Shown one piece after another: positions 24,959-33,459 of a DNA stretch of 64,000 nucleotides. Numbering within the stretch: the stretch's first letter is position 1; each line of letters opens with the position of its first letter. Made by a program: the position numbers and the translations under genes. The notes under the pieces were generated by a model. The model saw only the letters and a program-made list of their open reading frames with translations. It had not been told where the DNA came from and did not search any database. This DNA is from Paramicrobacterium sp051513965 (GTDB taxonomy: Bacteria > Actinomycetota > Actinomycetes > Actinomycetales > Microbacteriaceae): positions 2,666,001 through 2,730,000 of the forward strand of contig NZ_CP195847.1 in the NCBI RefSeq assembly GCF_051513965.1. The letters run 5' to 3'.

Positions 24959-25777
24959 TCAGCCGGACTTGCGTGCGGTCAGCGCCCACCCGACGAGCGA
25001 GGTTCCGACGAGCGCCCCGCCGATCACCATTCCACAGGCCACGACCGTGACAGACCAGCCGACGCCGTCGAGCGGGCCGAGCACGTGAAGCGCGCCGACG
25101 ATCAGGCCGATGGCGAGCGCTGTGAGCCCGGCGACTCCGATGACGGCGCTCACGACGGCACCGGCACGACGGAAGGATGCCGCGCGGCCGCCAGTCTTCT
25201 TGTGTGAGCCGCCAGCGGGACGCATGGCGTTCACACCTCCGCAGACGGCGAGCACGAGGAGCACTCCTCCGACGATGTCACTCGGGCGGTGCCACCCGAA
25301 GACGACGAGCTGCGTGCACACCGTCGCCAGCAGAGCCGCTGCGAGGGGCGTCACGATGTCGCGCCCGAGCGGAGGAAGCGCGATGAGCAGGGCGAAGAGA
25401 ATCGAAGCGAATGCGATCGTATGCCCGCTGGGGAATGTGTTGACGCTGTCGATCGCAAAGAAGTCCGGGCGTTCGAGCAGACGGTGTTTGAGGAGCTGCC
25501 CGAGCACGTTGCTGAGCCCCATGACGGCCGCGGCCACGACGGCATCCGTCCACGCTCTTCTGAGGCAGGCGATACCCACGACGATAACGAACGCGATCGC
25601 GAGGTTCGGCACGGTGACCAGCGCCAGCAGCGGCGACCGTTCGCTGTAGTACGACGAGTCGAGAACGTTCTGCTCGACGCGCTGACCCAGTCGAGTCTGC
25701 ACGGCGATCACGAAGAACACGATGAATCCGACCACCCCGAGCAGTGCGGTCAGTATGCTGCGGACGCGCATGGTCAT
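24959..25777 (-). CDS. PAP2 family membrane phosphatase
   Basis: A 272-residue integral membrane enzyme with the three-part acid phosphatase signature: KHRLLERPD, PSGHT and GWHRPSDIVGG, the last His being the phosphoryl acceptor. It is likely to dephosphorylate lipid phosphates (undecaprenyl pyrophosphate or phosphatidate). About eight helices; two extra helices follow the catalytic domain after the AGGSHKKTGGR loop. Start 25777 (MTMRV) is chosen for the GAGGAG upstream, against a longer frame to 25855. Confidence 0.88.
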   Translation of the reverse strand: MTMRVRSILTALLGVVGFIVFFVIAVQTRLGQRVEQNVLDSSYYSERSPLLALVTVPNLAIAFVIVVGIACLRRAWTDAVVAAAVMGLSNVLGQLLKHRLLERPDFFAIDSVNTFPSGHTIAFASILFALLIALPPLGRDIVTPLAAALLATVCTQLVVFGWHRPSDIVGGVLLVLAVCGGVNAMRPAGGSHKKTGGRAASFRRAGAVVSAVIGVAGLTALAIGLIVGALHVLGPLDGVGWSVTVVACGMVIGGALVGTSLVGWALTARKSG

Positions 25778-25948
25778 GCGGCACGACTCCTCGGCAGTGC
25801 GGAATCGGGCATGCGCATTGAGGGTCTCCAAAGGGGGCGCGTCGTCGGTGGGCACTCAATTATCGCCGCTCGCGGCTGAGCAGACCATCGGAGATTACCG
25901 CAGAACTCCCACCCGCACGCTGAGCTTCTGGTTCGCTACGCTCAGGTC

Positions 25949-26341
25949 ATGGGAACGCCGAGAATTCGAAGCATCCACCATGTCACTCTGTCGGTCTCCG
26001 ACGTGAGCGCAAGCATCGCCTGGTATCGCGATGTGCTCGGCTTCACCGAGGATCTGCACGGCCAGTACGGTGACCTCGAGAAAGCGCGCATCGTCGCGGG
26101 CGACATCATGATCACGTTCGTCGGGCACGGCGACAAGGCGGTTCCCGGCCCATTCAATGAGCGTCGCACTGGCCTCGACCACCTCAGCTTCGGTGTCTCC
26201 GACGATGAGATCGAGCAGTGGGCTGCGCATCTTGACGCACACGGTGTGACGTGGTCGCCGATCGTGAGCGGGATCTCGGGACGTGTGCTGTCGTTCCGCG
26301 ACCCGGATAACATCGCGCTGGAGTTCTACACGATCGGCTGA
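25949..26341 (+). CDS. VOC family (glyoxalase/dioxygenase-like) protein
   Basis: A 130-residue single-domain vicinal-oxygen-chelate protein with paired beta-alpha-beta motifs: HHVTLSVSDVSASIAWYRDVLGF at the N-terminus, LDHLSFGV in the second half and DPDNIALEFY at the end, where the metal ligands (His, Glu) would sit. It may be a glyoxalase, a dioxygenase or a resistance protein; the sequence does not decide. It is followed by a palindromic repeat rather than a partner gene. Confidence 0.85.
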   Translation: MGTPRIRSIHHVTLSVSDVSASIAWYRDVLGFTEDLHGQYGDLEKARIVAGDIMITFVGHGDKAVPGPFNERRTGLDHLSFGVSDDEIEQWAAHLDAHGVTWSPIVSGISGRVLSFRDPDNIALEFYTIG

Positions 26342-26369
26342 CGTGCTGCGCCGGTTCCCGACGGGACCG

Positions 26370-26418
26370 ACGTCAAAAGTGGCTGCGGTTTCGCGGACGG
26401 GATCGCCATTTTTGACGT
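26370..26418. repeat. palindromic repeat, copy 2 (GTCAAAAGTGGC dyad) plus G-rich tail
   Basis: Inverted arms at 26370-26383 and 26405-26418 (14 bases, one G-U type mismatch) with a 21-base spacer. The arms are near-identical to those at 15460-15510. A run of almost pure G and C follows at about 26421-26455, just before the sigma factor gene. Confidence 0.8.
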
Positions 26419-26495
26419 GTGCGCGGGGCGCGGGGCGCGGGGGCGGCGCGCGGGCACGACCTCACGTTTCGGCGGCGCGGTACGTTTGCCTCGTG

Positions 26496-26999
26496 ATGAG
26501 AACGCAGCCCTTCGACCAGGTCGTCGCGCACTACGGCGCGATGATGCTGCGCGTGTGCCGCTCGGTGCTCGGCCCTCACACCGACGCCGACGACGCATGG
26601 CAGGAGACCTTTCTCGCCGCACTGCGCGCATGGCCGAGGCTGCCGGAGGATGCCGATGTGGAGGCGTGGCTCGTGACGATCGCGCGCCGCAAAGCCATCG
26701 ACGTCACGCGGGCGCGAGCGCGGCTTCCGGTCACGGGCGACGCCCTCCCCGAACGCGCGACGCCCCTGGGAAACCCCGAGGAGCAGCAGCTCGACCTGTG
26801 GCGCGACATTGCGACGCTGCCGCCGAAGCAGCGGCGGGCGGTGGTCTACCACTACATCGCGGGTCTGCCCTACGCAGACGTGGCGGAGCTCATCGGCGGG
26901 TCGACGGATGCCGCGAGGCGCGCGTCTGCGGACGGCGTCGCGGCGCTTCGGCGGAGGCATCCTGACCTGCGTTCGACCATTGGAGGAGACGATGACTGA
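26496..26999 (+). CDS. ECF-type RNA polymerase sigma factor
   Basis: A 167-residue sigma factor: region 2 at about 1-75 (YGAMMLRVCRSVLG, DADDAWQETFLAALRAW, WLVTIARRKAIDVTRA) and region 4 at about 105-155 (LPPKQRRAVVYHYIAGLPYADVAELIG). The last 8 bases overlap ogt, so the two are translationally coupled; no anti-sigma gene is adjacent. No Shine-Dalgarno site precedes ATG 26496 (GTG 26493 is an alternative) and a TACGTT lies about ten bases upstream, suggesting leaderless translation. It probably controls a DNA-alkylation response with the following genes; this is inference from context. Confidence 0.85.
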   Translation: MRTQPFDQVVAHYGAMMLRVCRSVLGPHTDADDAWQETFLAALRAWPRLPEDADVEAWLVTIARRKAIDVTRARARLPVTGDALPERATPLGNPEEQQLDLWRDIATLPPKQRRAVVYHYIAGLPYADVAELIGGSTDAARRASADGVAALRRRHPDLRSTIGGDDD

Positions 27000-27576
27000 C
27001 ACGGATGCCGCCCTCGGTGCGCACCTCGACGGACTGCGCGCCGCCCTCGCGACGCGGGCGGACGACGCAGGGCTCCTCGACGTCGCCTACCGCATCGTGG
27101 ATTCACCCGTCGGCCAGCTGCTGCTCGCGGCGACCCCGACCGGTCTCGTGCGCGTCGCCTTCGAACGGCAGGGCTTTGATGCGGCGCTCGAGGCGATCGC
27201 CGCGGCGGTCAGCCCCCGCGTGCTCGAGGCCCCGAAACGACTCGACACCGTGGCGCGCGAGCTCGACGAGTACTTCGCAGGCGCTCGTCGCGGGTTCGAT
27301 GTTCCGTTGGATCACGCGCTCTCGCGGGGCTTCCGCCTTGCGGTTCAGCAGCAGCTGCCGCGCATCGGATACGGCAAGACGGAGACGTACGCCGAGGTGG
27401 CGGCTCACGTCGGAAATCCGCGGGCCGTACGCGCGGTCGGTACGGCGTGCGCGACGAATCCGCTGCCGATCGTGGTGCCGTGCCACCGGGTGCTGCGCAG
27501 CGACGGCAGCCCCGGGGGCTACGCCGGAGGACCGGAGGCGAAGGTGCGTCTGCTCGAGCTCGAACGCGCGGCGTGA
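26992..27576 (+). CDS. ogt: methylated-DNA-protein-cysteine methyltransferase
   Basis: A 194-residue O6-alkylguanine-DNA alkyltransferase. The acceptor Cys164 is in the PCHR motif (IVVPCHRVLRSDGSPGGYAGG), preceded by GKTETYAEVAAHVGNPRAVRAVG of the HTH DNA-binding part. An unusual N-terminal extension of about 28 residues (MTDTDAALGAHLDGL) precedes the usual domain and lies where the overlap with the sigma gene occurs. It transfers methyl groups irreversibly to its own Cys. Confidence 0.93.
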   Translation: MTDTDAALGAHLDGLRAALATRADDAGLLDVAYRIVDSPVGQLLLAATPTGLVRVAFERQGFDAALEAIAAAVSPRVLEAPKRLDTVARELDEYFAGARRGFDVPLDHALSRGFRLAVQQQLPRIGYGKTETYAEVAAHVGNPRAVRAVGTACATNPLPIVVPCHRVLRSDGSPGGYAGGPEAKVRLLELERAA

Positions 27577-27626
27577 ACTGCCGGCGTGGCGGCATCCTGT
27601 CAGGCCCCTCGGCTAGCATCGCAGGC

Positions 27627-28235
27627 ATGGCAACAGACAAGACCCACGCCACCGTGCGCGGTAGCGACGGCCTTGTGCGTCCAGCCTGGGCAGAGGCCGA
27701 CGACCTCATGCGCGAGTACTACGACACCGAGTGGGGGATGCCCGTTCGTGACGAGCGCGGCCTGTACGAGCGCATCAGCCTCGAGGCCTTCCAGTCGGGT
27801 CTGTCGTGGGCGACGATTCTGCGCAAGCGACCGGCCTTCCGCGCGGCGTTCGCGAACTTCGACCCCGACGCGGTCGCGGAGTTCGGCGAGGCCGACGTCG
27901 AGCGGCTGCTGAACGACGTCGGCATCGTGCGCAATCGCGCGAAGATCCTCGCCACCATCACGAACGCGCGCGCGACGATCGCCCTGCGTGACGACGGCGG
28001 CCTGGTTGACTTCGTGTGGTCGTTCCAGCCCGCGACGACGCCGGCGCCGCGCACAGCGGAGGAGGTTCCGGCGACGAGCCCGGAGTCCGTTGCGCTCTCG
28101 AAAGCGCTCCGCAAGCGCGGCTTCGCGTTCGTCGGGCCGACCACGATGTTCGCTCTCATGGAGGCCGTCGGCATCGTCGACACGCACCTCGTCGACAGTC
28201 ACAGGCGCGGCAGCTCCGGGGTGTGGTCGGCGTGA
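27627..28235 (+). CDS. tag: DNA-3-methyladenine glycosylase I, zinc-snap ligands largely missing
   Basis: A 202-residue base-excision glycosylase removing 3-methyladenine. Family blocks: YDTEWGMPVRDERGLYERISLEAFQSGLSWATILRKR, GIVRNRAKILATITNARA and KRGFAFVGPTTMFALMEAVGIVDTH. E. coli Tag holds a zinc ion with Cys4, His17, His175 and Cys179; here the aligned residues are Pro (VRPAW), Tyr (YYDTEWG), His (DTHL) and Ser (VDS), so three of four ligands are absent. It is in the sigma-ogt run, 50 bases after ogt, and overlaps the HAD gene by 4 bases. Confidence 0.88.
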   Translation: MATDKTHATVRGSDGLVRPAWAEADDLMREYYDTEWGMPVRDERGLYERISLEAFQSGLSWATILRKRPAFRAAFANFDPDAVAEFGEADVERLLNDVGIVRNRAKILATITNARATIALRDDGGLVDFVWSFQPATTPAPRTAEEVPATSPESVALSKALRKRGFAFVGPTTMFALMEAVGIVDTHLVDSHRRGSSGVWSA

Positions 28236-29041
28236 CACTCATCGCAACAGACCTCGACGGCACGATCCTCCGCGCCGACGGCACCGTCAGCGAGCGCACT
28301 GTCTCCGCCCTGTCGACGCGCGTGGATGCCGGCGACACGGTGATCTTCGTCACCGGACGGTCGCCGGGAGACCCCCTGCTGAGGCTCCCCTACCACCTGC
28401 TGAGCGACGGCCGTATGATCTGCGCGAACGGCGCTGTGGAGTACGACGCCATGGGGAAGCGGATGCTGCACGTCGACGAGATCGACCGTGCCGCGCTGCT
28501 CGAGACGATCCACTTCTGCCGCGATCACTTTCCCGCCGGGCGCTTCTGCCTCGTCGGAACGGACCGCATCGTCTACGATCGCGGCCACCCCTGGATCGGC
28601 GACCACATCGCACCGCACCAGGTGTACGACGACGTCGCGACCGCCGTGGCCGAGGGCCTCGTGTCGCCGTTCAAGGTCACCTACCTCAACGCGGCCGACT
28701 CACCCGAGGCGATGATCGCGAGTCTCAAACCGCACATCGGCGACAGCGTCACGCTCACGTTCGGCAGCATGACGAACCCGTTCTTCCTCGAGATCGCACC
28801 GCGCGGGGTCACGAAAGGCACGGCGCTGCTGCGCGTCGCGGCATCCCTCGACATCGACCCGGCCGACATCATCGCGTTCGGTGACATGCCCAACGACATT
28901 CCGATGTTCGAGGTCGTGGGCCGCAGTTTCGCGATGGGTGGCGCACACGAGACGGTCGTGGCGGCGGCATCCGATCGCACTGCCCACGTCGATGACGACG
29001 GCGTTGCACAGGCGCTGGAGTCACTCAGTCTGAAAGCCTGA
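28232..29041 (+). CDS. Cof-type HAD family phosphatase
   Basis: A 269-residue HAD hydrolase of the Cof/YidA type. Motif I is ATDLDGTI (nucleophile Asp about residue 6), motif II is FVTGRS, and motif IV is FGDMPNDIPMFEVVG, with a C2-type cap between. It dephosphorylates sugar phosphates or nucleotides; the exact substrate cannot be read. The GTG start at 28232 lies in the stop codon of tag, giving translational coupling. Confidence 0.87.
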   Translation: MTLIATDLDGTILRADGTVSERTVSALSTRVDAGDTVIFVTGRSPGDPLLRLPYHLLSDGRMICANGAVEYDAMGKRMLHVDEIDRAALLETIHFCRDHFPAGRFCLVGTDRIVYDRGHPWIGDHIAPHQVYDDVATAVAEGLVSPFKVTYLNAADSPEAMIASLKPHIGDSVTLTFGSMTNPFFLEIAPRGVTKGTALLRVAASLDIDPADIIAFGDMPNDIPMFEVVGRSFAMGGAHETVVAAASDRTAHVDDDGVAQALESLSLKA

Positions 29042-29175
29042 GGTCGTGGCGACGGGGAGCACGATCTCGCCGCTCTGACAACCCGTGGAGCCGATCAGGC
29101 GTGCGTGCTTGACTGGATGGTGCTCCATCGGCGGAGGCTTTCTGCTCTGCCGCGGGGTCTGCGGGAGGAGGCACG

Positions 29176-29889
29176 GTGATCTTCGGATTCCCCTTTTTCG
29201 ATGAGACGACGTTGACGCAGATTCTGCTGCTCGCACTCTCGTTCGTGCTGTCTGCGGTGATCGGACTCGAGCGACAGAGACGTATGAAGAGCGCTGGGCT
29301 GCGCACGCACGTGCTCGTGGGAATCGGATCGACCGTCTTCACCCTCGTCTCCGCGTACGGCTTCGCTCACGTGATCGGCAACGACGTCGTGCTCGACCCG
29401 TCACGAATCGCGGCGCAGATCGTCTCGGGAATCGGGTTTCTCGGTGCCGGGCTCATCTTCGTGCGCAACAAGACCGTCAATGGGCTGACGACCGCGGCAT
29501 CCGTCTGGGTCACGGCGGCGATCGGCATGGCGTCGGGGGCTGGGATGCCGGTGATCGCGATCGTCTCCACGCTGTTCTATCTGCTGACGGTGACGCTTCT
29601 CATGCGGCTGGGCCGCTGGATCAGCCGGAGGAGTCAGCGTGGCATCTGTGTCGTGGAGTACGAGGACGGCATGGGCGTGCTTCGCGACGTTCTCGCGCAG
29701 GCAGCAGACATGGGGTTCGACGTTCAGCTGGAGGGCACGGAGGTCATGACCCGCAAGAACCGGAACAATCGTGTGGAAGCTCGGCTGCGTTTTCGCGGCA
29801 AGGGCCCGGTGCATCAGCTGCTTGACGAGATCGCCGATCTCAACGGTGTCACGAACGTGGGGATGATCGGGGATCGAGACCGCGACTGA
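29176..29889 (+). CDS. MgtC/SapB family membrane protein
   Basis: A 237-residue protein: five helices with the family signature SAVIGLERQRRMKSAGLRTHVLVG and SGIGFLGAGLIFVRNKTVNGLTTAASVWVTAAIGMASG, then a cytoplasmic ACT-like C-terminal domain. MgtC proteins support growth in low magnesium and bind the F1Fo ATPase or magnesium transport systems. It starts with GTG 29176 after GGAGGAGG. I see no recognisable magnesium riboswitch in the 134-base upstream spacer. It converges with the DUF2264 gene. Confidence 0.9.
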   Translation: MIFGFPFFDETTLTQILLLALSFVLSAVIGLERQRRMKSAGLRTHVLVGIGSTVFTLVSAYGFAHVIGNDVVLDPSRIAAQIVSGIGFLGAGLIFVRNKTVNGLTTAASVWVTAAIGMASGAGMPVIAIVSTLFYLLTVTLLMRLGRWISRRSQRGICVVEYEDGMGVLRDVLAQAADMGFDVQLEGTEVMTRKNRNNRVEARLRFRGKGPVHQLLDEIADLNGVTNVGMIGDRDRD

Positions 29890-29898
29890 GAGGCGATG

Positions 29899-31890
29899 CT
29901 ATGGGCGGAAGACACCTTGGCCGAGCGCGTCCTGCACGAATTCCTGCCCTCCAGGGGACCGCAGCGTCAGGTGGAGTTCGTCGATCTCGATATCGACTCG
30001 ATCGTCGATGACACTCAAGAGATGCACTCGAGGTTTCTCGAGCGCAGGAGTGGGCGGCTGCGCAGTCGCGAGCGGGGCGTCGGCCGAGAGCCGCGATCGC
30101 CAGACGATCACGACGTCGTTCGATGAGGATGCCGCTGTCGTGACGATCGGAAACGCCGCTATGTCCCCGAGTGCGGTGCCGCTGCGGGGACGAGCGACGG
30201 ACGCAACGGGCGCGAGATCGAGCGCGCATGGGCCGGCGGGGACATCGTCGAGACTCCACGAGCCGAGCCACTCGAGGCTGCTCGTCAAGTTCGCACGTGT
30301 CTCCTCCACGCGCGTCACTGCCCCGGCATTCTCGGCGATGCGAAGCTGCGAAGCACCGGCGTCAGCCACGGCGAGCGCGTAGCCGCTCACTTCGATCGGC
30401 AGCCCGATGACGCCACGCATCCGCGCCACGCGAAGCTCAGTGTCAGCGTCGGCGTCAGCGTCAGCGGCGGCAGCAGAGTTCTCGTCACGGCCGAGCGTCA
30501 GCCACGTTTCGACGGTGACGTGGCGACCACCGGCATCCAGCACCCTCACGAGCGCGCCGCCGGTCGTCGTCACACGCGACCGCACGATGCAGCGCTGCCG
30601 CGCACCGGGCACGGTCACGGTGCTGTCACGCGGCTCATCGTCGAGCACGGGGGCGGTCGCACTCGTGAAGACGAGCCGGCGATACAGTCCGTCATCGTTC
30701 AGCGGGTGCCCGTCGGTTCCGAAGTTGTGCACTCGCGCGATACCGTCGCGCTGGCGTCCCGTGACGAGCAGCCGTGCTCCGGTCAGCACGTGCGTCACGT
30801 CACGCTGCTCGAGCTCCAATGGTTCCTCGCGGCCGGCCCACACGGGATCAGTGGCGGGCAGAAGCAGGCCGAGAAAGCCCTTGCTCGCCCAGTGTGGCGA
30901 GCCGGGTCCGCTGTACGACTGAACGAGTGGTGGATGCTGCTCGGCAGACCAGCCGAGACTGAGGGTTCCGTCAGCGGCGACGCCCCGGTCGATGAAGTAG
31001 CGCAGCACGCCGCTGCACAGGCGTCGCGTGCGTCCCGGGCTGAGAGCCTCGACGCCCTCGAGCCGCGCCATCCAGAACGGCGCGGCAATGCCCCAGCGGT
31101 AGATGAGCGAGCGGCCGAAGAGGACCGGCGCGCCGTCCGCTCCGACAACGTGCTGGTAGCTCTCGAGAAACTCGGCGAGCCGCCGACGGTACAGTGCTCG
31201 ACGAGCATCCATCTGCTCTCCCAGCATGCGCGCGATCATGAACGGGTAGAGATGGAATGTCCATGCGTTGTAGTGGTCGATGCGCCGACCGTCGCCATCG
31301 GTATACCAGCCGTCGCCGAGGTACCAGTCCTCGATGCGGTCAAGTGCTGCGTCGACGGCGCTGCCCGCGGTCGAATACCCGACGGATTCGTTGAAGGCGG
31401 CAAGTGTCGCTCCGAGCAGAACGTGATTGTTGTCGGCGCACCAGTGCCCGCGCGCCTGCTCGAACCACTCGCACACGTACTCACGCACCGCCGGATCGAA
31501 TCGCTGCCACAGCCACGGCCTCGTGAGGTGCAGCCCGATCGCGATCGCCGCGGCCTCGACCGTCGGTTGGCTATGGTGCGTGAGCTGCGGCCATGGATCG
31601 TGCGCGGCCCGAGCGAACGCCTCAAGGTAACGTTCGGCGAGCGCACCGCACTCGTCGGGGTCGCCCGCGATTCGCACGGCCGCGAGCAGGAATGTGCGCG
31701 CGAAGCCCTCCAACTGGTCGACCTCGTTCGAGTCCGGATGATAGGCGACACGGGACCCGCCTCTGAGGGACCGCGCGTGAGCGGCATCCAGAATTCGGTC
31801 TGCCACATTGACCCAGTGCTCGCGCGTGTAGCCGGTGTGGGGTGAGAGCGTCCAGTCATCGGTGGGCAGGATGCCGCGAGGCGAAGTCAT
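29899..31890 (-). CDS. DUF2264 protein, putative (alpha/alpha)6 glycan-processing enzyme
   Basis: A 663-residue protein. Residues about 1-380 form the DUF2264 region: WCADNNHVLLGATLAAFNES, GWYTDGDGRRIDHYNAW and SGPGSPHWASKGFL, with many Trp, His and Tyr as in six-hairpin glycosidases and lyases. A beta-sandwich-like part of about 280 residues follows, containing an ADADADAD run. No signal peptide is seen, so it is cytoplasmic. The family has no settled activity. Its position at the head of the sulfatase/PL8 locus, and the absence of any GH88/GH105 gene in the window, make it a candidate for hydrolysing the unsaturated uronyl sugar left by the lyase. Start 31890 (MTSPRG) fits the domain better than 31926. 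Confidence 0.75.
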   Translation of the reverse strand: MTSPRGILPTDDWTLSPHTGYTREHWVNVADRILDAAHARSLRGGSRVAYHPDSNEVDQLEGFARTFLLAAVRIAGDPDECGALAERYLEAFARAAHDPWPQLTHHSQPTVEAAAIAIGLHLTRPWLWQRFDPAVREYVCEWFEQARGHWCADNNHVLLGATLAAFNESVGYSTAGSAVDAALDRIEDWYLGDGWYTDGDGRRIDHYNAWTFHLYPFMIARMLGEQMDARRALYRRRLAEFLESYQHVVGADGAPVLFGRSLIYRWGIAAPFWMARLEGVEALSPGRTRRLCSGVLRYFIDRGVAADGTLSLGWSAEQHPPLVQSYSGPGSPHWASKGFLGLLLPATDPVWAGREEPLELEQRDVTHVLTGARLLVTGRQRDGIARVHNFGTDGHPLNDDGLYRRLVFTSATAPVLDDEPRDSTVTVPGARQRCIVRSRVTTTGGALVRVLDAGGRHVTVETWLTLGRDENSAAAADADADADTELRVARMRGVIGLPIEVSGYALAVADAGASQLRIAENAGAVTRVEETRANLTSSLEWLGSWSLDDVPAGPCALDLAPVASVARPRSGTALGDIAAFPIVTTAASSSNDVVIVWRSRLSADAPLATAQPPTPALEKPRVHLLSVIDDRVDIEIDELHLTLRSPGGQEFVQDALGQGVFRP

Positions 31891-31908
31891 GCTGCCATCG
31901 TCTCGTCG

Positions 31909-31957
31909 CCTCACGTGAGGATTCAATGCTCATTCCTCCTGCGTACGGCTCATTGCT
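31909..31957. promoter_or_regulatory. candidate operator region between DUF2264 and sulfatase 1
   Basis: A perfect 12-base palindrome CCTCACGTGAGG at 31909-31920 leads into GAGGATTCAATG and two CTCATT-containing stretches (31929-31935 and 31949-31955). GAGGATTCAA recurs inverted at 43360-43369 before the PL8 lyase gene, and CTCATTGAATAC occurs before the binding-protein gene (38620s). These shared pieces make regulation by the local GntR-LacI protein plausible. Confidence 0.35.
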
Positions 31958-32041
31958 CCCGTGCAGAGAGAAAGTAGGTGTTGATTCCTCTCCTCCCAGC
32001 CCGATTGACTCGAAGCGCAGCCGACGCTTCGAGGAGGACGC

Positions 32042-33430
32042 ATGGAGTCTCGCCCCAACATCCTGGTGATCATGGCCGACCAGTTTCGCGCGATGGCTCT
32101 CGGCGCCGTCGGCACAGACCCGGTGTCGACGCCCAATCTCGACCGGCTCGCCGAGGAGGGCGTGCACGTCGACCATGCGGTCAGCAACTATCCGGTGTGC
32201 AGTCCGCACCGTGCCATGTTTCTGACGAGCGCACTGCCGACCGACAACGGCGTCACCCACAACGTCAACTCGGTGACCGCCGAGCACGGCGTGGGGCTTC
32301 GCGACGGCATCCCCACCTGGGCCAGCGTGCTGCGCAACCGCGGTTATCGCACCGGGTACATCGGCAAGTGGCACCTCGAACCGCCGACGGAGGCGGACGA
32401 GACTCACGGTGAGGGACGCCGCGACGATGGAAAGGTGTGGGATGCCTACTCGCCGACGTCCCGCCGTTTCGGCTTTGACTTCTGGCATTCGTACGGCGCG
32501 GCCGACACGCACCTGTCTCCGCATTACTGGGTGGGGGATGCTGCACGCGAGGAGCGCCTCGACGTCGACGCGTGGTCTGCTGAGCACGAGATCGACGTCG
32601 CGATAAACGTCGTGCGCGAGGCTCCTCAGCACGAGGCTCCGTTCGCTCTCATGGTGTCGCTCAATCCACCGCACCAGCCGTTCGATGCGGTGCCCGAACG
32701 GTACCGCCACGGCTACGACCACCTGTCGGAGGCCGAGCTGCTGACGCGCGCAAACGTGCCCCACGGAACACCGGAGTCCGCAGAGGCCGCCGACATCGCA
32801 CGCGACTACTTCTCGGCGGTGACCGGCGTCGATGACCAGATCGGACGACTGCTCGACGCCCTCGATGAGCAGGACCTCGCCGAGAGCACGGTCGTGATGT
32901 TCACCTCAGATCACGGCATGCAGCTCGGCAGTCATGGAATCCTCTACAAGAACGTGCCCTTCGACGAGTCGATGCGCATTCCGCTCATCGTGCGGCAGCC
33001 GGGGCGCGTTCGCACCGGGCGGTCATGCGAAATGGTCACCTCGCTCGACTTCGCACCGACCATTCTCGGACTCGCGGGCGAAGCGGATGCCGTGCCGGCG
33101 ACGATGCGCGGACGAGATCGCTCTGCAGCGCTGAGAGGACTCGAGGATGCCTCCGCCGACCCAGCCGCGTCCTACTACCGGTTCCCGTCAGCGACGGACC
33201 CGGAGGACATCCGCGGCATCCGCACTCGCGACGCGAAGCTCGTGGCATCCCTCCAGGGCGACGAGACGTTGGAGGTCAGTGCGTTCGATCTGCGCGATGA
33301 CCCGTTCGAACTCACGAACGACACGCGTCAGGAGTGGGTGCCGTCCCTTGCCGAGCGGCTGCTGACGCGCATGGCCCGTGAGGGCGACGAGTGGCCCGGA
33401 GCGGAGGAGCTGCGGCGGCGGTTCGCCTGA
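32042..33430 (+). CDS. Cys-type sulfatase 1
   Basis: A 462-residue S1-family sulfatase without signal peptide. The formylglycine precursor Cys53 lies in PVCSPHRAMFL (CxPxR). Metal and sulfate ligands: NILVIMADQ, GYIGKWHLE, HQPFDAVPERY and TSDHGMQLGSHG. It removes a sulfate ester from a sugar, expected here to be an unsaturated glycosaminoglycan disaccharide. An AGGAGG (32031-32036) precedes ATG 32042. It is divergent from DUF2264 and convergent with sulfatases 2 and 3. Exact position specificity cannot be assigned. Confidence 0.9.
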   Translation: MESRPNILVIMADQFRAMALGAVGTDPVSTPNLDRLAEEGVHVDHAVSNYPVCSPHRAMFLTSALPTDNGVTHNVNSVTAEHGVGLRDGIPTWASVLRNRGYRTGYIGKWHLEPPTEADETHGEGRRDDGKVWDAYSPTSRRFGFDFWHSYGAADTHLSPHYWVGDAAREERLDVDAWSAEHEIDVAINVVREAPQHEAPFALMVSLNPPHQPFDAVPERYRHGYDHLSEAELLTRANVPHGTPESAEAADIARDYFSAVTGVDDQIGRLLDALDEQDLAESTVVMFTSDHGMQLGSHGILYKNVPFDESMRIPLIVRQPGRVRTGRSCEMVTSLDFAPTILGLAGEADAVPATMRGRDRSAALRGLEDASADPAASYYRFPSATDPEDIRGIRTRDAKLVASLQGDETLEVSAFDLRDDPFELTNDTRQEWVPSLAERLLTRMAREGDEWPGAEELRRRFA

Positions 33431-33459
33431 GAGCTCAGCCCCGCATCCAGCGCAGGAGC

